A stretch of DNA of 64,000 bases from Selaginella moellendorffii (lineage: Eukaryota; Streptophyta; Lycopodiopsida; Selaginellales; Selaginellaceae). Under the pieces are notes generated by a model. The model was not told where the DNA came from, ran no database searches, and was given only the letters and a program-made list of their open reading frames with translations. The stretch covers positions 5,658,866 through 5,722,865 of the forward strand of contig NW_003314261.1 of assembly GCF_000143415.4 (NCBI RefSeq), written 5' to 3'. Below, piece after piece: positions 21,185 through 32,203 of this stretch. The position numbers and the translations under genes were made by a program. Each line of letters begins with the position of its first letter. Position 1 is the stretch's first letter.

Positions 21185-22645
21185 ATGGCCTCCGCAAGTG
21201 CGACGCATGTTCCCTCCGTGGATCTTAAGAACCGTGCTACATGGATTCAGGAAAAGGTGTTTCTAAACAACCCCGAGGGGGAGGTGGTAGCTGAGGGCTT
21301 AGCCACAGTTGTCGATCCAAGAGATGCGGTTGCTAATCAAGAATTGGGCTGGGATGATATTGGAGTTGCGATTTTAGAGGTTGTTGACACAGAAGAAAAT
21401 AGTCTGACTATTGGAAGCATTGTGCGGTGGAAATTGAGGCACTTAGTGTTTGAGAATGTGAAGGATTCACAATCAAACACCACTACAACTGATGACAAAA
21501 CATCTCTTCATGGGAAAAGAAAGTACACCTTCCTAAAGCGCAGCCAAAAGGATCTGAGTAACAAACCGAAAAGGCAGAAAATGGCGATGGAGGTTCGAAT
21601 GGTCTCGACAGTTGCTTGTTGCAAGAGGAGGTGCTGTTAACATGCTGATTGGGATGCTATTGAAGAGGAGAGAGCAAGATACAAGACATTGTCCTGGAAT
21701 GCAGCTCGCAATTTTGTGTATGAGGCATTACGGTCATCTGTTGATGCTTCAGAACATCAGGTGGGGGGCATGGTCTTCCAGAGGGGTTTGGTCTGCATGA
21801 AGGCATGGAGAATCATTTATGGAGTCCCTCGAACCACATTCTACAGAATCAAAACTGAGTTTGAGGAACAAAGGGTTCAACAGGCAGTCCATGGGAACGA
21901 CAGTACTCACAAAACCAGGGGTCATATTGTATATGGAGAGGCAATCTTCAAGAGGTTTGTCGAGACATGTAGCGAGCAGCAACCACATAAAACCCGCCTC
22001 TTGGAAGATGGAACTCGAGACACCCAACGAGTTCTCCCTTCCATGTATACCAAGGGGGCCATATTGGAAGATGTGAATCGGGAACTCCAGAGTAATGGCT
22101 ACAGGAAGCTTAGCCAATCTAGATTTAATAGATTGTGGAGCAATAGGTTCAGGGATGTGAGTATAGGAAAGTACTCCAGCTTTTCAAAGTGTGACGAGTG
22201 CACTGCTATGAAAATGGCTTTGTTGAAGAATTCTTGCATCGCTCAAGAGCGAGAGACGTTGGTTAGAAGGCGGCTCGACCACAACATCGAGCAGAGAAGC
22301 TGCAGGACTGCATATTATCATAATAGGATTCTCTCTATGGAGAGACCTGACTCTTACCTCTGCATCATCCACGACAAAATGGACCAGAAAAAGACGTGCT
22401 TACCTCGACTCAATCCTGCCCCCAAGGCAATCTCTTCATCCATGCAGCTGCCTGTGTCTCTGTTTGGCATAATCGCTCATGGGCATGGTGCCCAGAACTA
22501 TGGGAACTTCTTTGTACCTCTATGGGGTGGCGGGGGTGCAAACATGATGATTGCGTCCCTAGCAAAACACTTAAGGTCTCTGCAAAGTGCGCAGACTGAG
22601 CTGAACGGCCAACCCTTGCATAAGGCCCTTGTCGATCGAACCCCA
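21185..22645 (+). pseudogene. Transposase N-terminal and core region of transposon B (DUF7869-like)
   Basis: ATG at 21,185 opens a frame that reads to 22,699 with one in-frame TAA at 21,638. Residues ~1-150 are charged and end in K/R-rich KPKRQK, possibly a nuclear signal. The second part has a helix-turn-helix-like segment (IIYGVPRTTFYRIKTEF), a Cys pair (SKCDECTAMK), then YLCIIHDKMDQKKTCLPRL and IAHGHGAQNYGNFF. The acidic D-K-M-D-Q and later N/H positions recall the RNase H-like core of DUF7869 proteins (from memory). The frame is cut at about 22,645, where sequence jumps to the shared right end, so the C-terminal half is missing. Element A retains that half. Confidence 0.6.
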
Positions 22646-23280
22646 TGCCATTTACTTGATCACCAAATACCTTTTTCCCTTTGCACTAGTATATCTTAAT
22701 ACCAGTCTGAGAAATAGAATGGCATGTGCCCTCAGGCCTTTTACTAAATCACCTTTGAAAGAAATGCAAGCCTCTATGTCGTAAAAAAAAGGTACTAGAG
22801 AAATTCTTTAATAATATGAATGTTATTTAGTTTCATGAAAATACACTAAGGGTCAAATGAGTTAAATGACTTCTCCAGACTAGCAATGCCTCTTGCTACA
22901 CCTTCACAATTAGATTCGTTAGAAAAAAATAACATTGAAAATATCTAAATGTTCTCACCATTAAGTTATATGTCTGGCTAATAGGAATGACGTTCATCTT
23001 GGAAAGCTCACCACACGCTCAATGAACAAACAAATAGTGTGTGCGCGCATGCCATCGCTCTTCTTTAGCTTCAGATTCGGCTTGTTTCCTTGACAATGAG
23101 ATTTATTATACAACCAGATGGACTCAATCTGGATACAAAGTCACCGCGCTAGTCACCATGCCCCAGATATGTCTAGCCCCTGGACAAAAAACATATAATT
23201 TCACGTCATTTTCAAATACTTGAAAATTTGTACCTAGTCCCATTTTACTGAATAAATCCCACTTTAATGAAATAGAGCTT
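22646..23280. repeat. Shared right end of transposon B
   Basis: Matches 1,063-1,715 of element A inverted, including the poly-A/T run near 22,780 and the palindrome-like GGCATGTGCCC at 22,720. The terminal 24 bp (23,257-23,280) are the right TIR, followed by TTGA. Confidence 0.9.
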
Positions 23281-23388
23281 TTGAGGCAAATTTTCTCTAA
23301 GTGTTTGCATGCATTCGAATGTGTTTTCGTTGATTTCTCTGAACGTTTTCTCTTAAAATTTCTAGTATTCCACCATAGTGTGAAGCAC

Positions 23389-24427
23389 TTATGGTTGCTT
23401 GTAAATCTTCAATTTGTTCAAGTTAACTACTTGCAATTTTTCATCATCTAAAGTTGCACGTTTTGCTGTTCCTGGGATTTGCATACTCGTAATCTTGAAT
23501 GGTCCTTCCCATTGATGAACGAGTTTTCCTCCAAGTTTATCCACATTGCCACGATACCATAATACAAGATCTCCTACTTTGTAATGCGCTTTGTTTTTCT
23601 TGACTTGTTTGCGATCGTGATAAGCTTTTCTTCCAGCTTGTATTGCTTCTATTGTCCATATTCCACTTAGTCTTTCTTCATCGAGTTTCTCAAGCATCGC
23701 GAGTCTTTTCTTGATCGATTCTTCTTGATTAATTTCAAGTTCAATGGCCATTCTCAAGGATGGTACTATGTACTCTAGTGGTGTTAACGCTTCAAGGCCA
23801 TAAGCAAGCTTGAAAGGTGTAGAATTTGTTGAAACTTTGTAGGCTGTTCTGTATGCCCAAAGAGCATCATAAATTCTTTCATCCCAATCCTTAAGGTTTG
23901 TCTTGACTATTTTCTTGAGTATGTTTTTAAGCATTTTGTTTGTTGATTCTGCTTGTCCATTACCGTGGGGGTAATATGGTGTTGACTTCTTATGGTTGAT
24001 GATAAATTCTTTAACAAGAATGTCGATAGTCTCATTCAGAAAATGTGTTCCTCGATCTATAACAATTTCTCGTGGTAATCCATATCGTGTTATAATTGTT
24101 TCATAGAGAAACTTGGCTGTATTTTTCGCTGTGTCTTTCTTTAGTGGGAGAGCTTCTGCCCATTTTGTCATATAGTCGGTAGCGACCAAAATATATTGAT
24201 TTCCTTTGCTACTTTTTGCTATAGGTCCAACAAAATCAAATCCCCAACGCTGGAAGGGTTCCAATGCTGTTGTTGGATTGAGTTCCTGAGTTTGTTTCCT
24301 CGGTGGAAACTTCGTTCTTTGACATATATCACATTCTTGACAATGTTGAGTGGCATCTTTCCAGAGTGTCGGCCACCATAATCCAGCTTGTAACACTTTC
24401 CTAGCCGTAATTTCTTCGGCAAAATGA
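23389..24427 (-). pseudogene. Ty3/gypsy integrase (truncated but open)
   Basis: A 335-residue open frame. The HHCC zinc region is partial (HFAEE..., then CQECDICQRTK). The core holds WGFDFVGPIAKSSKGNQYI, YMTKWAEALPLK, the second catalytic Asp in IVIDRGTHF and Glu in GNGQAESTNK. A C-terminal barrel follows (GDLVLWYRG, WEGPFKI). The D,D35E residues are all visible. It has no chromodomain and differs clearly from family R. On the minus strand its 5' side stops at 24,427, the breakpoint of the large inverted repeat. Its 3' side runs into the TTGA flank of transposon B. Confidence 0.88.
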
Positions 24428-24956
24428 TACTAATGATACCCGGACCACAAATCAAGTCGTGTAAAATACTTAGCCTTTAAGAGTTGGTTAAACAAGTTAT
24501 CAATGCGAGGCAAAGGATAACTGTTTTTAACCGTGATCTTGCTGAGTGCCCGATAGTCAATACACATCCTCATGGTTCCATCCTTCTTCATAACAAAAAA
24601 GACCGGCACTCCATAAGGTGACTTGCTTGGTCAGATATGACCTTTGTCAAGAAGCTCCGTGAGTTGCTTCTTGAGTTCAGCCATCTCCTTGATGTTCAAC
24701 TGATATAGAGCTTTCGTAGGTGGTTTAGAACCTGGAATAACTTCAATCCGATGATCAACCTCACGACTAGGGGGTAGCCCTAGTGGTAAATCCTTCAGAA
24801 AGATATCCTGATTCCTCACCAACAACTACAATATCCTCTTTGGTACAGGATCAACCCCATCGCCGATTCAAACTGAGTCACCAACACCCTCAGCTTCCAT
24901 CACTTGAACCCAAAAGGTCTAACATCCCTTCTTAGCTGCTTTTTGAGCAGCCCTCG
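24428..24956 (-). pseudogene. Chromovirus R fragment, RT N-terminus and protease-RT linker (left arm)
   Basis: Contains LPLGLPPSREVDHRIEVIPG and NIKEMAELKKQLTELLDKGHI, the RT start, then the fingers toward 24,428. The same in-frame TGA after GHI is present in the right arm. It is cut by TRIM T2 at 24,957. Confidence 0.85.
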
Positions 24957-25927
24957 TGTAAGCAACCAAAGGGAACGACTTGAGAGACGATCCATGGGGT
25001 TCAAATATAGAGGGAAAGGGCCCATGAACAAGAGTGCACCCCCTTTTCCAATCGGTTAAGGGTCTTGGGATATTTGGGGTTAAGCATCTTTGGGTTTGAA
25101 TAGTATTAGGTTGGGTGACCTCTTGGGAAGTCCAAACTCAGGAGCTTATATTTGGTATCAGAGCGGGTCTCAAGTTCGACTCTATTGGTTGGCTAGGGGA
25201 ATTACACCACATGTTGATTGACATCTGGCTGGTCTAATTTGCTCCCGCTAGGCTCGACCTGAGGGGTAGGGTGTCAACAGAGCGGGGCTCTCAGGAGAGC
25301 TGCAGCTCTGTTGGTTGGCTAGGGGAATTACACCACATGTTGATTGACATCTGGCTGGTCCAGTTTGCTCCCGCTAGGCTCGACCCGAGGGGTAGGGTGT
25401 CAAGAGAGTGGGGCTCTCGGGAGAGCTGCGGCTCTGTTGGTTGGCTAGGGGAATTACACCACATGTTGATTGACATCTGGCTGGTCCAGTTTGCTCCCGC
25501 TAGGCTCAACCCGAGGGGTAGGGTGTCAAGAGAGTGGGGCTCTCAGGAGAGCTGCAGCTTTGTTGGTTGGCTAGGGGAATTACACCACATGTTGATTGAT
25601 ATCTGGCTGGTCCAGTTTGCTCCCGTTGGGCTCGACTCGAGGGGTAGGGTGTCAAGAGAGCAGGCTCTCGGGAGAGCTGCGGCTCTCAGCTTCCATTCAC
25701 GAGGGCGTGAACTTGCAGGGAAGCGTGGTGGATTGTAAGCAACCAAAGAGAACGACTTGAGAGACGGTCCATGGGGTTCAAGTATAGAGGGAAAGGGCCT
25801 ATGAATAAAAATACACCCCCTTTTCCAATCGGTTTAGGGTCTTGGGATATTTGGGGTTAAGCATTCTTGGGTTTGAATAATACTGGGCTGGGTGACCTCC
25901 CGGGAAGTCAAAATCCAGGAGCTTACA
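24957..25927 (+). mobile_element. TRIM retrotransposon T2 with internal tandem repeats (971 bp)
   Basis: LTRs of the T1 family at 24,957-25,150 and about 25,736-25,927. Flanking duplications CCTCG/CCTCA differ by one transition. A PBS (TTTGGTATCAGAGCGGG) follows the first LTR, so this copy reads plus. The interior is expanded to four ~126-bp tandem units, each containing a LTR-proximal GGTTGGCTAGGGGAATTACA block. The R-A paralogue near 9,645 shows the empty site. Open frames through the repeats are by-products of the repeat length being divisible by three. Confidence 0.88.
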
Positions 25928-27258
25928 CCTCATAGTCAGGAACTTTGCATCCCAATCCTTTGAGGAACGCTTTTGCAACTGAAAGGATACATCAGGATGT
26001 CCTTCTGACTTCAACGTGATACAACTTTGTCCAGCACCATAAATCCCTTTTATATACTTGTTGAAGAAATCCATACCAAACACCATCTGAAAATCTGGTA
26101 TCTTCAACACTACCAAGTCCACTCTTTCTTTCTACTTGGATATCTTTATTGGAACATCACTCACAAACTTTCTGGCTACTTGCGCACCTTCCGCAAATCG
26201 GAAGTGCATAGGCGACATTTGCTCAGCATTCAATCCTAACAACTTAACTAAGTCTTCGGATATCATGCTGTGTGTAGCTTCTGTGTCAATCATCACTTGG
26301 ATTCGGTGTCCATGGACAAAGCCTACCAAATACATCAACGGATCAGTGTTTGCATTGACTGCAAGAAAAGCTTGAGGAAAGAAATGAAAGTTACTCACCT
26401 CTTCTTCCTCATAGTCTGCATTGACCAACTCGTCAACCCCTTCAGCTTCACCACCACCGTCTTCCCTCATAACATTAACGCGAGACCTTGTCTTATGCTT
26501 GTTGGGACATTCCAAAGACCTATGTCCCGACTCTCCACAATGGAAGCAATGACCCACGCTACCCGTTTCGCTAGGAGCAGGTTTTGCAAGTTGCTGCTAC
26601 TTGTACCCACCAGGAGGAGGAACAGAGGGCCTAGGACCAGAAGAAGCTGCTGGTGGTCTCAAACCACCACCACCTTTGTTAACCGTAGCTTGTGAGCCTC
26701 CAGGGTGGTACCTACTTTCCACCCTTTGTTTCCGATCACCTTGCTTATTCCCAGAATTTCTATTCTTATCCGAGTTACCAGCATGCGGTTGCTAATATTG
26801 TTCCATGAGCGAGTGACTAAAGGCAACTTGCTGCGCTGCCTCCTTACACTCTAGGTATGTCTTCGGCTTAAACTTCAAAATCTTATTGCAAGAAAGTGAA
26901 CTTAAACCCTCCAGAAAATAACTCCGAGCATCTTCGTCACTCATATGTGCAATCATAACGCACTTTTGAGCAAACGCATTAATGCATGAGATCCCCTCGC
27001 TGCTTTAACCGCCGCAGCTCCACGCGAAGTCTTAGACCAAGATCATCCGGCAAGTATTCCTTACGGATACGAGACCGCATCTTGGTCCAACTTCTAGTCT
27101 GCCATTTTTCAGCACATACCTAGCGCCACCAAGTTTTGGCATGATCAGTAAGAAAGGATTGCGCTCACGCAACTTTCGTACGATCATCTACATCTGCCAC
27201 TATGAAATAATTTTCCATATTGTAGACCCAATCTTCCAAAACTTGATAGTCCCACATG
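25928..27258 (-). pseudogene. Chromovirus R gag and protease (left arm)
   Basis: From 27,258 downward: gag domain (reversed, with frameshifts), zinc knuckle HCFHCGESGHRSLEC (about 26,510-26,555), an acidic linker, then the protease with MIDTEATHSMISEDLV. The catalytic D-T-G is D-T-E here. At 26,303-26,305 this copy keeps CGA (Arg), where the right arm has TGA. Confidence 0.85.
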
Positions 27259-27261
27259 GCT

Positions 27262-27556
27262 CTAAAGTTGGGTGGTTGTGGATCGGTTGTCAAAGATTGC
27301 ACACTTCATTCCAACTGTGGGAACAGTAAATGCGAAACAAGTAGCAAAGCTCTTTTTCCATGAAGTAGTGCGAGTTCGTGGTCTTCCTGAAGAAATGATC
27401 TCGGATAGAGATTCGAGGTTTACGGGGAAGTTTTGGGAGACCCTATTCCAGTTGTTTGGTACCAAGTTGAAGTTTAGTACGGCTTATCATCCTCAAACTG
27501 ATGGGCAGACCGAACGCATGAATGCTCAAGTTGACGATTATCTACGGTACTATTGA
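27262..27556 (+). pseudogene. Chromovirus R integrase core fragment, head-to-head with gag (left arm)
   Basis: VVDRLSKIAHFIPTVGTVN... to TDGQTERMNAQVDDYLRYY in an open plus-strand frame, with the catalytic Asp (SDRDSRFTG) and the Glu of TER. It ends where the unrelated sequence at 27,557 starts. It points opposite to gag at 25,928-27,258; the two join at TTGGGTGGTTGTGGATCGG. Confidence 0.88.
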
Positions 27557-28140
27557 TTTATAAAAATAAATATTTATATACAATAATAAGGGCTATGCTA
27601 AGCTTCATCACAGTAGCATGGTTATAACTACTAGGCTTTTGTCATGGTTGCATAGCCACAGCCACTAGGCAGCTGTGACAAAAGCCATGGCCATGGCTTG
27701 TCTATTGTCATGGCTCTAAGCTACTCCAACAGCTCCCGCTGAGAATAAAACCAAGATAGCAAGAACAAGAAGTGGAGGGTTGTTACAAAATAAGAGAGTC
27801 ACAAAAACCCATAGGCTGTAGCACTATGCCATACAAAGACTTTTGACATTAATGCATCACTTGGAAAATAAAATAAAAGCACTCTAGAGCTTTTGGTGAA
27901 GACAAAGATCTTGAGAAAAGAGGCATCATAGTGGGGAAGGATCAGGGCCTGTGTTTGCAACAGTATACATTGTTCATGAACACGGCCATGGGAACATGAC
28001 CCATGGCCATGTGCTCTGGAATTGGATCCTAAGATAAGAAGAAGCTGCCACCATGGTGATAATAGTGTAGTTTCAAGAGAGAGTGCCATGATGCTAGCAG
28101 TGCCAATACAAGCTTGCCAAAAATCCAATTTATATGGGCT
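27557..28140. other. Non-coding segment with CCATGGCCATGG motifs
   Basis: No recognisable gene. Contains short inverted words (GCCACAGCCACTAGGC, CCATGGCCATGG) near 27,650-27,720 and again near 27,985-28,010. A 109-codon minus frame (27,799-28,128) has no known domain. It is mirrored at 37,251-37,834. Confidence 0.5.
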
Positions 28141-28199
28141 GAAATTAACAGTTAAAATTTATGTTCTCAATAATTTTGAAATATATTATTCTTGATTCT

Positions 28200-29040
28200 T
28201 TGAATTTTTCTTTCTTATTGTTGTTAAGAATCTTAAAAGGATGAGATCTATAATTAGTATTATCAAAAACCTCTAAAGATAAGTTTTAATTTTCATCAGT
28301 ATCATATAAACTTTGTTAAGATTTAAGATGGTTTAAATAAATGACATGTTAATATTAATTCAAAATACTTTTTAAAAAATTACAAATAATTTAAAGTAAT
28401 TTTTTTGATGAACTAAATATACCATAATGGAAAATTAATAATATAGTTTTTTAATTAATATCAATATATTGAAAAAAACCATATATAAATGGAAATTACT
28501 AATTATAATTTCCCTTCAAATCAATATAACTGCAATGAGCAAATAACATGCAACTTGATCATACCAATTGCTTTAAACAAGGTAGCATAGCATTTTCCTT
28601 CTTTCAGACTATCTAAATCTATCTGAATTTTTCTTTCTTATTGTTGTTAAGAATCTTAAAAGGATGAGATCTATAATTAGTATTATCAAAAACCTCTCAA
28701 GATAAGTTTTAATTTTCATCAGAATCATATATACTTTGTTAAGAGGTAAGATGGTTTAAATAAATGACATGATGATATTAATTCAAAATACTTTTAAAAA
28801 CATTACAAATAATTTAATGTAATTTTTTTGATGAACTAAATATACTATAATTGAATATTAATAATATAGTTTTTTAATTAACATCACTATATTAAAAAAA
28901 CCATATATAAATGGAATTTACTAATTACAATTTCCCTTCAAATCAATATAACTGCAATGAGCAAACAACATGCAACTTGATCATACCAATTGCTTTAAAA
29001 AAAGTAGCATAGCATTTTCCTTCTTTTAGACTATCTAAAT
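28200..29040 (+). repeat. Two-copy tandem repeat of ~420 bp, AT-rich (left arm)
   Basis: 28,200-28,620 and 28,621-29,040 are near-identical (TGAATTTTTCTTTCTTATTG... to ...GCATTTTCCTTC). Mirrored at 36,351-37,191. Both units keep a minus-strand reading DSLKEGKCYAT..KAIGMIKLH, which may be coding, but I cannot name it. Confidence 0.85.
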
Positions 29041-29620
29041 ATTTAAGAAAATATTGATAGGGAGAGGGATTAAAAAGTGAATACAAAGAAAAAATGAAGA
29101 GTACTGGATAGAAAAAAAAACTATCAAAATTGCTCTTGGGTTTATGAGAGTGTGAGTTTGGTTTAACAGAGTTAAGAGCAAGGAATACTAAAAGAAAAAA
29201 AGGAAAAATATAGGAAGAAAACCATGGAAAAAAGAAAGGAATGATAAAAAAAAGCATAATGAGAGAGTGAGGGAGGAATTAGACTGAGTTGGGAGGAGAT
29301 TGGAAAGCAATAAACTGTGATGTAGTGTGTGTGGAGGGGGGCACTTGCAATCAAGTCAAGGCAAATGTATCTAGTACCTTTTGCTGCACTTATGGCTGCA
29401 TTATTAAGTTTATCAACTGCTCCACCAGCTAGGGTGATCACTGATACACCCTTTGACAAAAGAATATTTCTTAAATTATATCTCATCAGAAATAATATTA
29501 TTATTAGAAAGAAAGAAACTATTGTAATTATTTCTAAATATTATTCTCTTTTTTTCTAGCTTTCCAAAGCAAAATAAATTATTTAAATATAATACTGTAT
29601 AACTTTTTCTTTTGAAGTTG
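29041..29620. other. AT-rich block between the tandem repeat and the Hog gene (left arm)
   Basis: A minus-strand frame (29,172-29,486) reads ILLSKGVSVITLAGGAVDK and then hydrophobic, T-rich-derived sequence. I do not recognise it. Mirrored at 35,771-36,350. Confidence 0.4.
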
Positions 29621-30586
29621 TTAGTTCCTTATTTTTGTTTTCAAAATAAACATATATAATACTGCAGCACCTACAATTTGATGAACTATTAATCCCTTGC
29701 TTGTTATAAAAGTGTGAAGGAGTAAATAAAATTTAGTATTTAAAATTTGATATAAGACCTGAATGGGAAATAAGATAATTTGGTATATATAAGGTAATAA
29801 AAAACTCAATTTAAACCACCTTAATAAATCATCTAAAAACCAATCACTATGAGGTGAAGCTATAATATCATCAATAATCAAATCCCCAAATAATGGAAAT
29901 GGGTTATAAAGTCCATATTTTTTTAAAGTATGAATTCCTAAGTATATAAAAAGTTAAAACAAGTATATATATTTTAAAGTTTTACCTGTTATATTATAAG
30001 GTTTAATATTATTTGAATTCCCATCTAAAGATAGTAATAAATCTGTTTTAGTTACCTCATTTGCATATTTATATATATACGAGCCTATATGGTAAATAAA
30101 AATCTTATTAATATTAATACTAAGAAGCTTTACCTGTTTTTGATATTGTTGGTATAAAATGCCAGGATGATAATTTAATACTTTTGTTATTTTGAATAAT
30201 TATATTAATAAACTCCTCATAAGCTGTAGGATCTTGATGCCCAAAAGCATATATATCAGAGTAACTTATCTCACCAGATTTAGTTCTAACTGCCACCTAA
30301 TATAAATATAAAATTATATATTATACAGCTAATAGTTATTATTTACTGACCTTATCTCCAATAGAAATATCTTTTAGTTGCTTTTTATTACCATTATCAA
30401 GTTGTAAAATTGCATCACCTATTTCACTATAGTACTTAATGTTTCTTAGTGATCAAATTTACCTGGAAAGCATGATTTTTTTTTACATTTTAAATCTGAG
30501 TAACATTTATACCCATTTTTAAAATCACAATCTGTATCAATGAAGCATGAAAGAAAAAATAAAGTAAAGAACAAAACATTTTTCAT
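29621..30586 (-). CDS. Hedgehog-type Hint (Hog) domain protein, left-arm copy
   Basis: Five exons on the minus strand: 30,463-30,586, 30,351-30,418, 30,134-30,296, 29,986-30,084 and 29,621-29,937. They mirror the right-arm gene (34,805-35,770) base for base in position. All four introns are 44-54 nt and GT-AG. The 256-residue product has a signal peptide, a short Cys-rich spacer and a Hint domain starting C-F-P-G-D. It differs from the right-arm copy in the exons I compared by Leu for Phe at residue 5 and Gly for Trp at residue 25. See the right-arm entry for domain details. Confidence 0.75.
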
Positions 30587-30889
30587 AATGAAGATTTATT
30601 AATGATTAAATAAATTTGAAAGATGATTCTACTTCTATATATTCAATTTTTATCTTATAAACTAATGCCAAATGGATTAAAATCAAATTAAGCCTGCTGG
30701 CACTTTATTAAATCAAGCCATTTGTGTGTAATTTACTCTTAATTGATAATTTTGCCACTTGTCATTAGAATTGATAAACTAATATTGGACACCAACAAAA
30801 GATGTTGTGAATATTTTTAAATAGGAATAGAAACTCTGAAAACCTAATTCTAAAGTTTTGTACAAAGATTATTCAACAAAGAAAAAATT

Positions 30890-31380
30890 AATACCTTCTT
30901 ACTTGCATAGAGATTGATCAGAAAGCTTGCCATTGCAAGTTCTAGCAGCATGTATGCTCTTGTTTCACCTTGTAGACCACCAAGTTGCTAGAAGAACAGC
31001 CTAGCAACATGGCTATGGACTTGCTTGCTTAAAGACACTTACAAATACCTTGGTTACACTCTTGTTAAGTAGCTGCCCAAAATATTTCATTACTTTTATA
31101 TACACTTGGGCTTGAGGGATAGGGATTGTTCCTGAGAGATTGTTGTAGGAAACGTTGAAGTATCCCAGCTTAGTAAGATTGATGAGAGTCTCCGGAATTG
31201 AGTCAGATAGTCTGTTCCTTGTCAAGTCTAGGCCCTCAAGCACTGAGAGTCTTCCAAAAAGCCGGGATCTTTCCACTAAACCTGTTTCCCAAGAGTGTCA
31301 GGTACATGAACTGCTGCTGAGAGTTGATGATTTAGGGCACTAGAGCATGATGAGAAAGAGATTGAGTCAATGGCACACTC
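30890..31380 (-). pseudogene. LRR receptor fragment (left arm)
   Basis: Minus-strand reading from about 31,345: FMYLTLLGNRFSGKIPAFW, then after a frameshift LEGLDLTRNRLSDSIPETL and YFNVSYNNLSGTIPIPQ. This is the last repeats of a plant extracellular-LRR receptor, with the usual LxxLxLxxNxLxGxIP spacing. There is no membrane or kinase part. Mirrored at 34,011-34,501. Confidence 0.75.
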
Positions 31381-31893
31381 TCCACCAACAAAACACATGG
31401 AAAGAGGGTGTTAGATATACAAAGGGAGAAGATTTTTCACAGTTTTCTAGAAAAAATTTTAAAAAGAAATTCTCAGTAGAATTTGATTAATAAAAACCTA
31501 AACATTATATTGAAATGACTAGTTTGATTACTCATAAATCACTTTAACCATATCTAGAGTTATTGGGGCTTAACAAGGGAAGATCAGCAATCAAAGGTAC
31601 TGTAGCTAGCTATTGCTCCAAGGATATATCTAGCTTCTATATATAAATAGATTATATATTCAATTAAAAAATAATTATGATCATTCTTACTTAGTTCTCA
31701 AATTGTCACTATTTCTAATAAAAACCTCCTCATTAGATCCAATTGCATTGTCTAGGCACACTGAAGTTGCAATGAACTCCTACCATTGGAGAAGGGAGAA
31801 AAAGACAAGCTCGAGGATTCAAGCTTAGGAAAGTAAACTTGAGAGGTTCAAGGTTAGGACTGTATTCCTAACCTTGACGTATGAATTCCTAAG
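31381..31893. other. AT-rich spacer, no gene seen (left arm)
   Basis: Holds no supported gene. Contains the CAAGGTTAGGA repeat (31,791-31,885) shared with 13.6 kb and the right arm. Confidence 0.4.
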
Positions 31894-32203
31894 TATATAA
31901 AAGCCAGGCAAACAACATAATCAGATGCATCTACTTGTACAATGAATTCCTGTGTCCAGTCTGGTTGAACCAGTATGGGGGCTTTTGTAAGCTTATCCTT
32001 AAGTGTGTCAAAGGTTGGAGAGTAAGAAGAAAATTACAACAATGTTGTTCCCGTATATTGAGGCTTTGTCAGTCAACAATGATAGAGTATTGGTGATTGT
32101 CCCTCACGCCCAGGTGAGGGCAATGAAGGAGAAGCATGACCATAGCGACGGGAGTGAGGCACAGGAAAAAGAGGATGAGGAGCAAGACGACCAAGAAGAG
32201 GCA
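31894..32203. pseudogene. Ty3 RNase H scrap (minus) and acidic-protein scrap (plus), left arm inner end
   Basis: On the minus strand (32,015-31,894) the reading FDTLKDKLTKAPILVQ and FIVQVDASDYV is the RT thumb/RNase H start of a Ty3 element. On the plus strand 32,003-32,203 gives ESKKKITTMLFPYIEALSVN and EKEDEEQDDQEEA, a piece of the acidic protein at 13,997-15,308. The arm ends at 32,203. Confidence 0.7.

Larger units (their letters stand above)
15309..23280. mobile_element. DNA transposon B (7,972 bp; TIRs and 4-bp TSD)
   Basis: TIRs of 24 bp (15,309-15,332 and 23,257-23,280) differ at one base, a CG-to-TG change, and equal those of element A. The duplication is TTGA. Contents in order: shared left end (to about 15,960); ParB-like cargo gene on the minus strand (15,751-18,144); a low-coding middle with direct repeats, G/C-rich tandem repeats, a telomere-like tract and nine or more palindromic motifs; a hairpin (20,851-21,031); the N-terminal and core part of a transposase (21,185-22,645); and the shared right end. 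The transposase C-terminal exons present in A are deleted here at about 22,645. The family shows terminal features of a cut-and-paste transposon, but I cannot place it in a named superfamily. Confidence 0.9.
24428..32203. repeat. Left arm of the large inverted repeat (~7.8 kb)
   Basis: Reverse-complementary to 33,166-40,832. For the central part, the coordinates of matching bases sum to 65,391. Arms differ by scattered substitutions, one 126-bp repeat unit (four here, three on the right) and a 24-bp indel near 31,077/34,290. The outer breakpoint is at 24,427/24,428, with ATGATAC on both sides of the joint. Confidence 0.92.

Noticed and set aside
25271-25738. 155-codon frame with three WLGELHHMLIDIW repeats (mirror at 39,650-40,147)
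   Set aside because: Lies in the TRIM interior; the 126-bp tandem unit is divisible by three, so any open frame repeats.
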